The notes beneath the pieces are model-generated. The model did no database searches. It was not told the origin of the DNA and saw nothing but the letters and a program-made list of their open reading frames with translations. 64,000 bases of DNA, taken from NCBI GenBank assembly GCA_030280995.1, contig JASXTE010000026.1:283091-347090 (forward strand). The letters are read 5' to 3'. The translations under genes and the position numbers were made by a program. This document shows positions 52,113-63,990 of the stretch, piece after piece. This DNA comes from Hemileia vastatrix (Eukaryota > Basidiomycota > Pucciniomycetes > Pucciniales > Zaghouaniaceae). How positions within the stretch are numbered: the first letter of the stretch is position 1; each line of letters starts with the position of its first letter.

Positions 52113-52944
52113 ATGTCAGACAACATCGACTTTGTAATTTATAATAACAACTTGATTTACCATGTATTTATTTAGCTCCCTTTGGTGGACATATGCAGGT
52201 TGAGACAAGTCAACCGTCCATTCAAAAATGTCGTCGACGACTGGCTCAAGACTCTCAAAAAATTATAGATCAATTATCCAAAAGGAAACTACACTGTTCG
52301 TGACTTTGTACAGAGGGACGATTATCATTCAAAAACGATAACTATAGAAGAAAATCATTTTGATCAGATGATGCTATTCATTTTTACCCATTGCAGATCA
52401 CTCACATTTCTGTCCACTAGTGTAGTTTACCTTGAAGATTTATTATTGATTAGCAAATCATTGGTTCGGTTTGAAATTACTTCACAATTAAAACAACGTA
52501 GAAAATTGGATTCATTTCTTTTGATGGATGAGTTTCCAGTCTTGGAGTCATTCGAAATTCTGTCTTCACAACTTGACAATTCAAAGACTTACAAGATCCG
52601 ATCCACTCACTCTCAAGTCAATGAGGATAACTTCATCCTGGAAAAAAGTCAATCTAATCGATCTTAGAAACTCGGACTTTATCCATCTCCAAACTGTCAA
52701 TTTGAAATTCTCCCATCATACTGGCGATAATTATTACTTTGATTTTCCATCATTTTTCGACTTGCTCAGCTTAGCGAGTGACCTGCGACGTGTCGAAATC
52801 TTGTGTCCAGCTGTTTTGGTCAACTATGAGTTTCCCAAGCCACCATTTGATCCGGCTGCATTTCCAAAGTTGGTCGAAGCTAAAATCAGAATACCTCTAT
52901 TAAATCTTACCTTCGAAGGCGAACCTCTTGTCAGCAAGCTGTAA
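52113..52944 (+). pseudogene. Broken F-box/leucine-rich protein gene
   Basis: F-box proteins pick substrates for SCF ubiquitin ligases. From the ATG at 52113 the frame reads an F-box: NNNLIYHVFI, stop, LPLVDICRLRQVNR. It then gives FKNVVDDWLKTLKKL, stop, INYPKGNYTVRDFVQ and leucine-rich sequence (SLTFLSTSVVYLEDLLLISK, FPVLESFEILSSQ). Two in-frame TAG codons lie at 52173-52175 and 52266-52268, both where Tyr would suit. A run of six A at 52642-52647 then breaks the frame; one A fewer would continue into VNLIDLRNSDFIHLQTVNL and on to a stop at 52944. A GTAAGT donor at the end suggests the gene once continued. The first TAG sits in a TTTATTTAG string, so a tiny 41-base intron is a possible but strained alternative. 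Three lesions point to decay. Confidence 0.62.
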
Positions 52945-54959
52945 GTCTTCTTAATTAATACATGATGAACTGAACATCCAAAAATCAGGACAATATGCCA
53001 AAAAGTTTAACTTGACTTCAGGGTACTTGTAAAATGTTTCAAGACAATTTCGTCTTAATTGTTTCTAATAATACTCAACTAGAAGGACAAATAAAAATAA
53101 GACAACGAGATAATTATCATCGATATTTTGTAATCTGTTCTTTATTCCATACCGAATAACCTTCCTTTTTTCACTCATGAATAGTATTTTACTTGTTTTA
53201 GAGTGTATTTTGTGTTTTTGTTTTGTCAATAATCGTCATATTCAGTAGAACAATAGTAGTTTATATTAGTGGCTGTATTTGCATTGGCGAAAACACACTT
53301 TGTGATCTTTTTTTGTTATTTTTGAGTTTTTCATTGTTTAATTTAAATTCGAACACTGCACTTGAGGAGGAGAGCATAATAGATAATGAATAAGGAAAAA
53401 AATGGGGGAAAATGAGAAGTTGGATCATTTAAAGACACAGGAACTGGCATGATGAGAAAACTTGAGAAAAGAAGGAGAAGAAGAAAAGATTAAGAATTAG
53501 AAGAAAAAGAAAAAGAATGAAAGAGATGAAGAGACAAATAGATTGAAATAAGAAACAAGTTCGACAAATGATGTAAGAGAAAGAGAAAGATAGAGCATGA
53601 ATAGACAAGAGATAATGAGGAAAAGGCACACCTGAACGCACGAACTGTGACTTTGTTTAACTTTGAGTGTCAATGAAATAAACTTGATCAAGAGAATGAG
53701 AATGCAATCATCAAATAGAAAACAAAGGGCAAATAATGAAGAAAGAAATAAAGTGACTTTGCAGTTGGTTGCTCATGAAGCTGTAACTGTGGGTTTGGTG
53801 TGTGTGTGGTTGCAACTTTTCCTTAAAAAAATGTCTTTGCAAGGGACCCATGAGTTTATTGCAGAAAGGGAAAACTAATATTGCAAGTGTGACAACTTGA
53901 AGAAGAAAACAAATACGCATAATAGAGTAAGAACTGAGGGAAGTTCAGCACTAGGCACTGATCAAAGTGAAAAAGATCGTTCTAGTGAGAACTTAAACTT
54001 AAGCAAAAAAAAATTAGGAGAAAAAAAATTGATGAGCAAAATCAAGACAAGTGTTAAGGCGATTTCACGTGAAAGATGTGAATATCGTTAATAAATTGTA
54101 TCAAGAAAATTGTATTAGAGGGAAAGAAGAAAAAGTAAAGAGGAGGAAAAAAACGAGTGGCAAGAGAAAGAAAAAAAAATTGCAGTTCATGTGTCAATGA
54201 AAATTGTTGAATGAAAAATTGGTGAAAAGTTTGACAATTGGCCAAAGTTAGCTTTCTTGCAGTTGAAGTGGTGTGTTTGCGAATTTTTTTTTTTTTGTCT
54301 TTTTTTTTGTTGTTTTATATGTTGGATATGCGTGAAGCCGAAGAGAAGAGACAGAGAGAAAGTGAAAGAGAAATAGAAATAGAAATAGAGAGAGAAGATA
54401 AATAGAACTGGCGACAGACCGACGAAGATGAAATAGATAAAAAGGTTAAAGTTCAAATGGACATTGAACAAATGAATATGAACTTGCATCCTTTGTTGCA
54501 TTAGTCATCGGTGTAACAAAGGACACTCATGTCTCATTTCTCTTCAGCTGTGGTCGATGGACCGATATTCAGCGCATAACATGCCTACTTGTTTATAAGG
54601 TAAAATTAGTAACAGCTGAAATATCTTCAACCAACCAATGTGTCCACAATTGACAATAGAGGACAGGCAATATTTGTCTTTGTACATCTAACTGGCCATG
54701 AAATATTTTTTTTTGTTTTTCTTTATCATTAATCAGTGTCCATTGGTATTTCGTTAATTTGCTGTTTTGTTTCATTCCTTTTTTTTGGCAAAGAGAGAAT
54801 AAAATTATTTCATGTTACTGCACCTAAGGTACGTACAAAAATGTGAAGACAGACGGAAAGGAGACACTGAATGAGTCATCGAAGGATAGAACAGCGAAGA
54901 GGGTAGGTATGTGTATGACTTGAAACCCGAAGGATTTAAGGAGAAAGACATCAAGAGAG

Positions 54960-55002
<43 letters not shown>

Positions 55003-55106
55003 GGAAGAGAAAAGAGAAAAGACTCGAAAATAACACTCACTGACAAGAGCGAGGTGTATGTATCACTATAAGATGGATATTTGGAGGACTTTGCTTGTTT
55101 AGTGTG
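52945..55106. other. Intergenic region with purine and pyrimidine tracts
   Basis: Between the broken F-box gene and the LARP4 stop. It holds A/G-rich tracts (53455-53615, 54115-54175), T runs (54286-54315), and an (AG)n array. Part of it is probably LARP4 3' untranslated region. No gene is supported. Confidence 0.65.
54964..54999. repeat. (AG)n microsatellite
   Basis: A nearly pure run of about 17 AG units roughly 110 bases beyond the LARP4 stop codon, probably within its 3' untranslated region. Confidence 0.92.
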
Positions 55107-58100
55107 TCATTTGCTGCCACGAATAAAACTTCGCACGCTTTGTCGAGATGCAGGTCGCGAATCGCGACGTTCTTTGCGATCTTTTCGTTGAGAGCGGGGA
55201 GGCTGATGCTGATCAGTCTGAGCCTCATTAAATTGCTTTGTTGCATCACCAAGTGAACGGACAGTCTTTTCATCGCCCTCTTCTTTGTCTTTACCTAAGG
55301 CACTTTCTGTCAAAGGGTAAACATTGAATAAATATATATAAACATGTCAGTCAAAAGTTTAAATACAAGTCAAGTAAAAAGTTGTAAAGTATAAGGTCAA
55401 TTAGGAATAAACAAGAGATATGATACTGTGATACTTACTCGTAACCTGATACTTCTGTGAAGAAAAATTTTTTTGAGAGATTAATGAAGTAGATGCAGAT
55501 GCACAATTGGCTAGGTGAGTTGTCGACACATTATTACCATTGTTGCCATTGCCATTGCCATTGGAGAAGGTAACTGCTTGTGCATCTTGTGCCGGCTTTT
55601 GATCAGGACCAGTGCCTTGAGCCATTTTTTCACGTGCCTTTCTTGCTACATCACAGTAGGACAAAGGAGCAACTGCTGAATGTGAATCAGCTTTCGAATC
55701 AATGTGTGATTCAATGACTGTGTGCCCGTTGCATTTACTATTAATTTCCGTATGAGATAAAGATGAGGATTTATCTTCAGTCCCAGTTTGAGGTTTATCT
55801 TTAGCCAGAACATCTCCAAGGCGATCATCTACCATTACAAGAGAACTATCCGTTGATTTGTCACCGACAGATGATGATGAGGTTTGTCCCTTCATGGCTT
55901 TACCAGTGGCGTGTGATTCCGTTTCACTGTGACTTGTGGCCTCGAAAGTGCCATCACAATCATTAGTATCATTAGTAGAACCGACAGGTGAAACAACGTT
56001 GAAATTGCTACCGTTGATGTCGCTGGTCGTTGCGGTGGTCGAATTTGTGTTGGTGGTGGTATTGGTGTTGTTGTTTGTGTTTATGTTGTTGATGTTGGTG
56101 GTGATAGTGTTGGATGTGGTTGTTGTTGAAGTTGTTGTAGTTGTTGTTGAAGTTGTTGTAGTTGTTGTTGTATTTATTGTTGCTGTTGTGGTTGTTGTGT
56201 TAATTGTGTTGGTGAAGCTTTTAACGCTTTTGATGCTGCTGCTACTACATTTGATACTAGTGGCACTATTGGGTGTAGCCTCACTAACAGAATTCGAAGC
56301 TTGAGGAGTTGAGCAATGTTCAGACGTTCGAATAGGCTGTTCTTTGCGTGGCAATTTACCCTTTACCACATCAGCCAAACATCCAGTAGCCGTGCTTGAC
56401 CCATTTACTGGCACATCTGGTGAAGTTGGGGTTTGAGGTGGTGCCGGCACCACACTTGATGCACTTGATTCTTCAACCAAGGGAACTCCAGGCAACGGAG
56501 GAAATGATGCTGGTTGAAGATCAAATGGTGAGAGTTTACTACCCTTCTGTTTGTTGGATACAGATGATGTTTCATCAGTCGATTGACATGTATTTGATGA
56601 ATGATCATTATTAGAAGGATTATTTTGTTCGTTACGTCCCTGCCTCCGAAGTGAATTCAAATTTCGTTGTCCTCCTCGCTGTCGAGAAGGTTTACTACTT
56701 TGGTTGTTGGTATTAGGATTAGTATGACCACTTGGAGAGTTTACGTTGGCGCCTGAACTGAAATTTGGTCCATTGACTGACAAATGATTAGCTCCATTGT
56801 AAACAACAGTAGCAGTAGCAGAAGCAGAAGCATTAGAGTTTAAATCACCATTGCATTCATTGGGTGTATTGATGATAGTATGGCCACCACGACCTGTGGT
56901 ATGAATGGAATTCTTACTCTGTAAAGGTGTGAATTCGACACGATTGTGGTTGATATTCGATTGGGCCAGCTGATGTTCAGTACCACCGACGAGTGTATCA
57001 CCGTAAACAGTGAAAGATGGCGGAACTTGAGGACAATAAAGAGTTGGGTAAAGCGGTAAATGAGAAACTAAAGGACTTGCTGTTGTTGCTGCTGAAATAT
57101 TAGAATCGCTTGTAGTACCATCAGCCTTGGCAGGTGAAGTATTCGACCCATCAACAATGATCGACTGTGCTAGATCAGCATTGGGATTTGTTTCAAAAGC
57201 AGAGGTAACAGTAGGAGTTGAAGGGACTAGAGTTGCTTGTGAATGTTGCCCAGGATATCCTGAATTATTTCTATTATGGCTTTTACGGAAATTCCTGCCA
57301 TAACTGGGACGGACAGGCGGTTGAGGTTGTTGCTTATATGGTGGTGCAGTTGGTATTGGTGACAAACCATTGAAAGTGATGACGGAATTCAAGTCATATA
57401 CTGGTGGCCAGGTTGGCAACGATTGCGGAGGATAAAATGGAGGATAAGCTTGAGATGGTATACTTGATGGGGGATAACCAATGGCAGGACCTGAAAATAA
57501 CGAACGTTGAGGGCTGGGAGGTGGATGTCCAAAATTGTTGCTTGAATAAGGTGCTTGAACAATATTAACGTCGGTGGCATGAGGGAGACTTGGTGCTGGT
57601 CGACCATTTTTAAAGCCAGAGTAACCGGCTTGCATAAAAGGATTGGCTTTAGCCTTGATGCGAACCTGATTAATAAGAAACAATTAAAAATAACAGTTAG
57701 TTATAATAAATGTGACACAGTAACAGTATAAGTTGCGGTAGGTAGAAATATACAGATACAACAAATGACTGATGACAAGGGTTAAAGGTTGATGTTGAGC
57801 AGTTGCTACTTCCAACTGACTGTTCATCAACCATTCAAATGCTTGGCAAATTGTCAATCAAAGCAAATAAAATAATCATCATCAGTATCAGCGTCATTAA
57901 GTACTCACCATGATGGGCTTGCCTTGAAATGTCTGCACCTGCTCACGTAAGTACCTGTAAGCTTTTTGGGCATCTTCTTCACATTCAAATGTAACATACC
58001 ACGTATCGTTATGAATAAACTCGACACTAACAAAACGCGGACAATTGTTACCAGAAAAAAGTGACTCAATTTCCTGCGGACTTGTAGCCTCAGGAATTTC

Positions 58101-58730
58101 CCTAAGAATCAAAATACTTCGCTTTTCACTAATAGGACGTACTTTTTCTTCACTATCATCAACTTGCACCATGGATGATTCTTTGAGAACTTGAATAACC
58201 AAATTAATATCCTTAGTTAATTTTTTAACCTGTTCGAATCCAGCAATTGTTGCTATGGGTACATATTGTTCAGAATCCATTTGTGATATCAAATAAGGAT
58301 CCCGAGCTAAATTTTCTTTTGAAAAGTAATATTCAAGCTGTTGCTGAAGAGCAGCTTTCAAACCATCACTTGCTTCATCACATATTATATTGACATCGGC
58401 ACCTGCTGATGCTGAATTAGCATTAGATGAGGCAACAACATTTGTGGTATCTCCATTTCTCTCACCAACAGGCGAAGTTGGAAATGAACCTGGTTGATGA
58501 GAGGAAGCAACTGTTGCGCTAGTGGCACAATTAGAATTCGACGGTGTAGTCGATGATGGAGAAGATGATGAATTAAATTGTTGTTGTTGTTGTTGAGTTG
58601 TTTGATTCTGTATGTCTGTAGATGTTACACTTAATGGTAAATTATAAGGTACAGAATTGATCGACGTTTCAGGTATCGTGTTAACATTGGTCATAATGTA
58701 CGTTGTAGCAGTTGCATTACTTCCTTCCAT
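55107..58730 (-). CDS. Larp4: La-related protein 4 (LARP4), RNA-binding
   Basis: LARP4 binds poly(A) RNA and the poly(A)-binding protein and stabilises mRNA in the cytoplasm. Exons: 57909-58730, 55439-57665, 55107-55306, joined in phase (GTGAGT and GTAAGT donors), about 1082 residues from this Met. The La motif is clear: [20 protein letters not shown], then [10 protein letters not shown] and [12 protein letters not shown]. The adjoining RRM-like domain follows: [20 protein letters not shown], then [20 protein letters not shown] and FQGKPIM joined to [10 protein letters not shown], as in vertebrate LARP4. Beyond it are Pro-rich and poly-Thr stretches, an [13 protein letters not shown] motif kept in LARP4 proteins, and a basic Arg/Ser-rich C-terminus ([18 protein letters not shown]). 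It is longer than human LARP4 (about 720 residues) because of low-complexity inserts. The N-terminus may extend into exons further upstream, listed separately. Confidence 0.9.
56098..56220 (-). repeat. Coding Thr-rich (ACA/ACC)n tract in LARP4
   Basis: On the coding strand, repeated ACAACTACAACA-type triplets encode a Thr-rich and Asn-rich linker in the unstructured middle of LARP4. Codon mixing shows it is older than the pure CAA runs elsewhere. Confidence 0.8.
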
Positions 58731-61397
58731 ACTTTTCCACGACTGGTGACAGGATGTGGATTGAGTCACTTTGATGTCAGGAAGAGCTGACACGCAATTA
58801 CAGCGGTCACGAGTACACGTGTTGTAAGAAGCTGTTGCTGTACATATATGTATACACACACAGGGTAGATTGATATGAGGAGAGAATAGAGGGAAAGGAA
58901 AAAAATAAAATCAACAACAGATGAGAATTTGAAATGAAAAATCAGCACAAGCAGAGAGTTGAAATGAAAATGAGAAATGTAGAATGATAGATATAGTGAG
59001 TGAGAGAGAGGTGTAACGATCAAACAGAGACGCTTAATTGAACCAGTGACTCGAGTGACTCAACAGCAGAGACACAAGCAAAATGCAGGCGTAGATAGAG
59101 TCAAATGACACAAGGATCGTCTTAATTATTGGAAGAGTATTTCATATGTATAATTAATCAAGTAAAATAAGTAAAATTAATCTTATTATATAAATACCTC
59201 TTTAACCTTATATCAAAACATAACAGGACGGGCCATTTTTGAGGAAACAATTGACTACCTCAAAGGCTAAAAACAGTGGAGAACTGTGGAGAACTCAGTG
59301 TGTTTGATAGTGATGGCCTCAAACGACAAAACAGCCACAAAACGCAAGATGGCAGAGAAAATGGTAGATGGCGCGGTGTTTGTTTTTTGGCTTTGGCGTC
59401 TGTCAGCTCATTCGACGCTCCGATTTGACGATTTGACGATTTGAACTCGTTTGCTGCGAATTCCTTTCTCTCTTTCTCTTTCTTTCTCTCTTTTTTCTCT
59501 CTCTTCTCTCTTTTTTCTTCCTTTCTCTTTTTCTCTTTGACTCTTGCAAATACCACGCTACCCACTGGTTGAGGGACAACCATTAAACTATTCAACTGTT
59601 TAGCTTTTGCACCTCTACATGAATACAATGCTTGATGTTTTTTCCTGATGAGCAGATATATCTTTTTCCGATACTCGTGTCATGACAAGATGAGCTTCCT
59701 TCTCTCTTCCTTCTCCTCCTCCTCATTCTTTTCCTTCATCGTCATTTAGTGTGAACCACCCAGATGTTATCACATTATTGACCAAAACTTTTTTTACTAT
59801 TCAACGTTAAATACGTGAATAGAGCGAAACCAAAAATTGTTGTGATCAATAATCACAAGTCCATTTCTTAAACTCGGATACATTTTGTCTTTAACCTGTA
59901 TTTGTGGTCTATTAACCTGATGATTCTTGTAGACAAAGTAAAGATCGAAGCAACAGCTTTCACTTTGTTGTCAGTTTGATCAGTTTGTTCTGGAGTTGAT
60001 CTGCTCATTCATACAGATTCAATTAAGATTGCTCAGCAATTGATCAAGCTCAAATTTCCTTGGCTGTCTCAAGAGTTTTACCTTAAGAACCAGTAAATCA
60101 AGTGTCAGTAAATGTTTTATCAAAAAATCCTTACAAATGATTGATCTTCTCGTTTTCTCCACAAGTTGCACCCTGGGTACATGTATATACGCATCAATGA
60201 TTCTGGCGGCAAATTCGACTAATTGCACATGGTGCACCAGTATCGAAATGATTAATTAGCAAAGAAACTTTTTTTTCGTTTTTTTCATCCTACCGTAGAA
60301 CCTGGGAAATCCCATGAGGTCGAGAATCTTTCTAAAGTGACAATTAGAATAAACTTCATGTCCTCTCTGGTGGGGGCAAAAGTTCTTTGCCGAAGAGAAA
60401 AAGTAATTTGCCTGAAACTCTCTCAAGTTCACTCGTCTACTCAATTGTACATGATGTAATGATGGACAAGTCAATGATAAACATGCAAAGTAGTTGCACC
60501 CAGACTGAAATCAGGGAGTCTGATTTAAAGGAGAGCAAGAGGAAAGAACAAACTGAGCAAATTCTAATAATCTTAATCTCATTGACAATCAGTCAATAAG
60601 ACCAAACCATGGTACGCACTGTCTAGCTAAAAGAATTTGCACCCGAAATAAGTCAAAGGCATCGCGTAAAGACTGATGTGATGATCGGGGAAGAAAGAAG
60701 AAGAAGAACAACATGAACAAATATGGCACAAGTTACTGTCGTATTCTTGACAATTGAGAGTTTCACAGTTTCAGAGTTTTCTGCCAAAAATGTGGCCCAA
60801 TTCGACTCGCCCTCTAGTGATTTGATGTCACCAGCCGTCATTCGGTAATCAACTGTTTTCCTGACGCAAGTGATTGATCACATTGTCTACAAGAGTCATC
60901 AATGAAATCACTGGTATTTCAACGAGTCCATATGTTAAACGTGTACTTGTTTACACATTTCTCTGCCATTTTTGTGCAAACACATACACACATACACACA
61001 TACACAACACATGAAGCCAACAACAAATGAAGTTGCAAGAGTCATCAAGGTTTCATCATGTATACTCGACTAAACTGAGTACACAGAATACACAGAATAC
61101 ACAGAAGGATGCGTTGAAAATACATTCAAATGTAAGCACTGAAGAAATGGATTATATAATGATACAGACATGATCGTCAGTGACAAAAGAGTACATGAAA
61201 TTTTGATGACTCCAAAGTCACCAAATCATTAACGTATCACTTGTGCAATCAATTGGGTAAGAATGATAAAGTTTTCAAATAAAAATAAAAATATAAAGTT
61301 GACCGTGTAAAGTTGATTCATCTGCCATTTACATGTGTACATTAAGTACATTAAGTTAAGTAAGTTAAATAAGTTAGATTGTGTGTTAAAAAGTTAC
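58731..61397. other. Upstream region of LARP4 (intron or intergenic), with unclassified open frames
   Basis: If the exons at 61398-62464 belong to LARP4 this is an intron; otherwise it is the LARP4 promoter. A CT tract lies at 59460-59540 and ACACAATAC units at 61080-61105. Between 60000 and 60850 the sequence is complex and open in several frames: minus 60019-60237 (RVQLVEKTRRSIICKDFL), minus 60256-60474 (NFCPHQRGHEVYSNCHF), plus 60387-60599 (SSCTQTEIRESDLKESK) and minus 60653-60841 (EGESNWATFLAENSETV). I recognise none, and they conflict in strand. Confidence 0.4.
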
Positions 61398-62464
61398 CTG
61401 ATGTACGAGAAGACGAGTGATTTATGATTGATGAACTCGATGACCCGACAAAATGAGTTCTAACGGGTGGTGTCTTTTTGCCTTGTTGTAAGGCTCGAAG
61501 GAGCGATTGAGAAACCTGTGCGATAAAAATAAAGCAAAGAGTAAAAACAATTGAGGCATGATGTACTGGTTTGCCTGGATGGTGATAAAACAAGTCCTAC
61601 GCGGGCAGAAACAAAATAAAGGGAAAAAATAGTCTCTAAATGTGTAATATAACGTGCCAGACCACACAATGAGGGATAAAGAGAGAGAGAGAGAAAGAAG
61701 AAAGATGAATGAAGAAGAGATGAAGAAGAGTAAAAAGAAAAGAGTGAAACAACCTCTCAAGGCAAAGGGCAAAGAAGGCAGGAAAAGAGGGAAACAACTT
61801 GAGGTTGGTAGAAAAAGTATAAAAAGCGCTAAAACTGCCGAAAAGCTGGTGAAGAGGAAGGTGAGTGCTGTTGTTGCAACGGACATGGGCGATCACAGAG
61901 CGACCTTCACCTTTATATGCGTGGGCGGATGAATTTAATTGAAGCAAAAGAAAAACGTGAAAAGCGTGTGAGCAACACCGCAGATTCGGGTGCCACATGA
62001 CGAGTCAATGTAAGTGTATGTGTGTACCTGAGTATACTTGAGTGTGTACCTGAAATAAAAATGATAACAAATAATATTTAAATACATCAATATTGTCTAA
62101 CCTTTTGAATAATGAAACAACGAGGATTGTACGATGCACAAATGTACGCATCAGAAGAAGATGATGAAGACGATGAAGGTGATGAAGAAGACTCACTCAA
62201 TGTTGCCAATGATGTATGAAAAGAAGTGTCAGCTGGAAAGGATGAACCATCCACCATGGAAAAGGGCAAAGATGCAAAGGATGACACATTGAGCGGTCGG
62301 ATGCCAAAAAATCCTTTACCAGATGGACTGGTTACAGATGGGCGAGAATAGTTTGTCCATTCTGCACTCAGCAGTGAATTTGATGAACCATTCGAGCATA
62401 GTTTCAATGGATACTTTATCAATTCACTTTTTTTCGAAATAACAACCTTTTGCATGATGCGCAC
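61398..62464 (-). CDS. Two exons of unknown protein, possibly the N-terminus of LARP4
   Basis: Exon 62102-62464 begins MRIMQKVVISKKSELIK, contains RPLNVSSFASLPFSMVDGSS and a poly-Ser run, and ends at a GTTAGA donor. Exon 61398-61515 follows a CGCACAG acceptor, reads VSQSLLRALQQGKKTPPV, and ends at GTAACT in phase 1. A phase-compatible acceptor lies upstream of the LARP4 Met (near 58777-58790), so a continuous reading into LARP4 is possible. The sequence does not resemble known LARP4 N-termini, and I do not see a PAM2 motif in it. It may be a separate gene instead. Confidence 0.4.
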
Positions 62465-63384
62465 ACAGTCAGCAGGAAGTAAGTAACTTGTATTGTTTAC
62501 GTATTGTTAAAATTATTAAATAACCAGTTGACTTGCTTCTCTTACTTGTGTTAGTTCGGGTTTGTTCTTTTACGATGTTCTATTACGACCGTCACTTGGA
62601 GTTCACTTACAACACTACACTTGTCAATGGGCACAAGTGATGTCTATGTGTACATATTCAACCAGTGGGTTGAACATACTGGCCACGCAGACACACCGTC
62701 CAAATTCTATATCAACACATGCTTTGTAGGAGGAAAACAAGTGGGCCGAATATTTTGTGTGACCTGCGTCAGTACCTTTGACACTTGCGCTTTTGGGCCA
62801 AACCAGAGGAGGACTTAATCTTCCTTCCGTACACACTGAACATATAAAACGTATAAAACGTATAAAGAACATGCAAACGAGGGTTAACCTTTAACATCCG
62901 TCAGTCTAACTGTCATTTCAGTTCTTTTCAACACACCTGTCCTCATGACATTTACCATACCATGGACAAATTCAGGACAATGTATACATCGATCGCTTCC
63001 ATGTCAACATTAGCACTGACATATGGTTCACTTCGAATCTACATGCTCAGGATCATTCAACTAACTCATCTTTACCATATCACTGATAGGTGAAATCTCA
63101 TTCTTGGTACACGTTTGACAATCTACTTGTCCAATGAAAAACATTTACATGTCCATTTACAAATCATTGATGACTGACATTTTTTTGTTTATGTTTGAGC
63201 AAGGCGCTGTTTAAATTTCAACAGCTCCATCTATTGATACAAGACATTTACTCCCCCTTCCGGTTAGTTTGGGAATTTTCGTTTGGTCTGAATTTTCACT
63301 TCCAATTAATCCATCGTAGTCTGTCCAGGTACTTTCTTTTCTATCTATACCTTGGATCTACCTTCAATAAGCCTGAACATTCGC
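62465..63384. other. Intergenic region between divergent genes
   Basis: It should hold the promoter of eIF1 (+) and that of the minus-strand gene at 62464. An ATAAAACGT triplication lies at 62842-62866. Pyrimidine-rich sequence occurs before the eIF1 start, but I cannot place the cap site. No other gene is seen. Confidence 0.6.
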
Positions 63385-63969
63385 ATGTCTGCCGGGGGAA
63401 TACAAAATTTAGCCAAGTTCGGTATGTTTAACAATATTAATACCCTTCATGTTTGACCATGGGTTGTCTGTATGTATGAGTGTGTGTGTGTCAACGATTA
63501 ACTGCAATAACTACTGTTGTCTGATGCCATTGTGATATTTTCAGTCCAAGGTTCCATGATCTAGTTACTAATTTGTTACTTGTTGTCTTTTTCAGATCCC
63601 TTTCTTGATGCCTCTCAAGGTGATGATAAGGGTATTCAGGACGGATTAATCCACATCCGCATTCAACAGCGTAGTGGCCGCAAAACACTTACTACTGCCA
63701 AGGCATTGCCGACTCTTACGACAAGAAAAAGATCGTCAAGGCGTGTAAGAAGGTAAACAATTTTTCTCTCTTTCATGATATATTGATATATTGATGATCT
63801 AACATCACTACTTTATCATCAGGAATTCGCATGCAATGGAACAGTCGTTGAACACCCAGAGTATGGTGAAGTAATTCAGCTTCAAGGAGATCAGCGAAAC
63901 AACATTGTTCAGTTTCTGACCAAGGTTTGCATTGCCAAGCCTGAGCAATTGAAAGTTCATGGTTTCTAA
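63385..63969 (+). CDS. eIF1: Translation initiation factor eIF1 (SUI1), with a one-base deletion
   Basis: eIF1 binds the 40S ribosome near the P site and guards start-codon choice. Exons: 63385-63421, 63596-63752, 63823-63969. Exon 1 gives SAGGIQNLAKF and splits an Asp codon; exon 2 gives DPFLDASQGDDK and LIHIRIQQRSGRKTLTT; exon 3 gives EFACNGTVVEHPEYGEVIQLQ-like sequence ending LKVHGF and TAA. The exons sum to 341 bases, one short of 342, which would encode 113 residues, the usual length. The break is at about 63696-63697: before it the frame is the IHIRIQQ frame, after it the expected GIADSYDKKKIVKACKK lies one frame over. One missing T explains it. Since eIF1 is essential and introns are intact, an assembly error is likelier than a pseudogene. 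AATAAA lies at 63985. Confidence 0.92.
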
Positions 63970-63984
63970 CAATTGTATTTCATC

Positions 63985-63990
63985 AATAAA
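63985..63990 (+). terminator. Polyadenylation signal AATAAA of eIF1
   Basis: AATAAA lies 16 bases after the eIF1 stop, so the 3' untranslated region is very short, as is common for this gene. Confidence 0.6.

Noticed and set aside
55936..56304. Val/Leu-rich plus-strand frame resembling a membrane protein
   Set aside because: It is the antisense of the Thr-rich repeat in LARP4.
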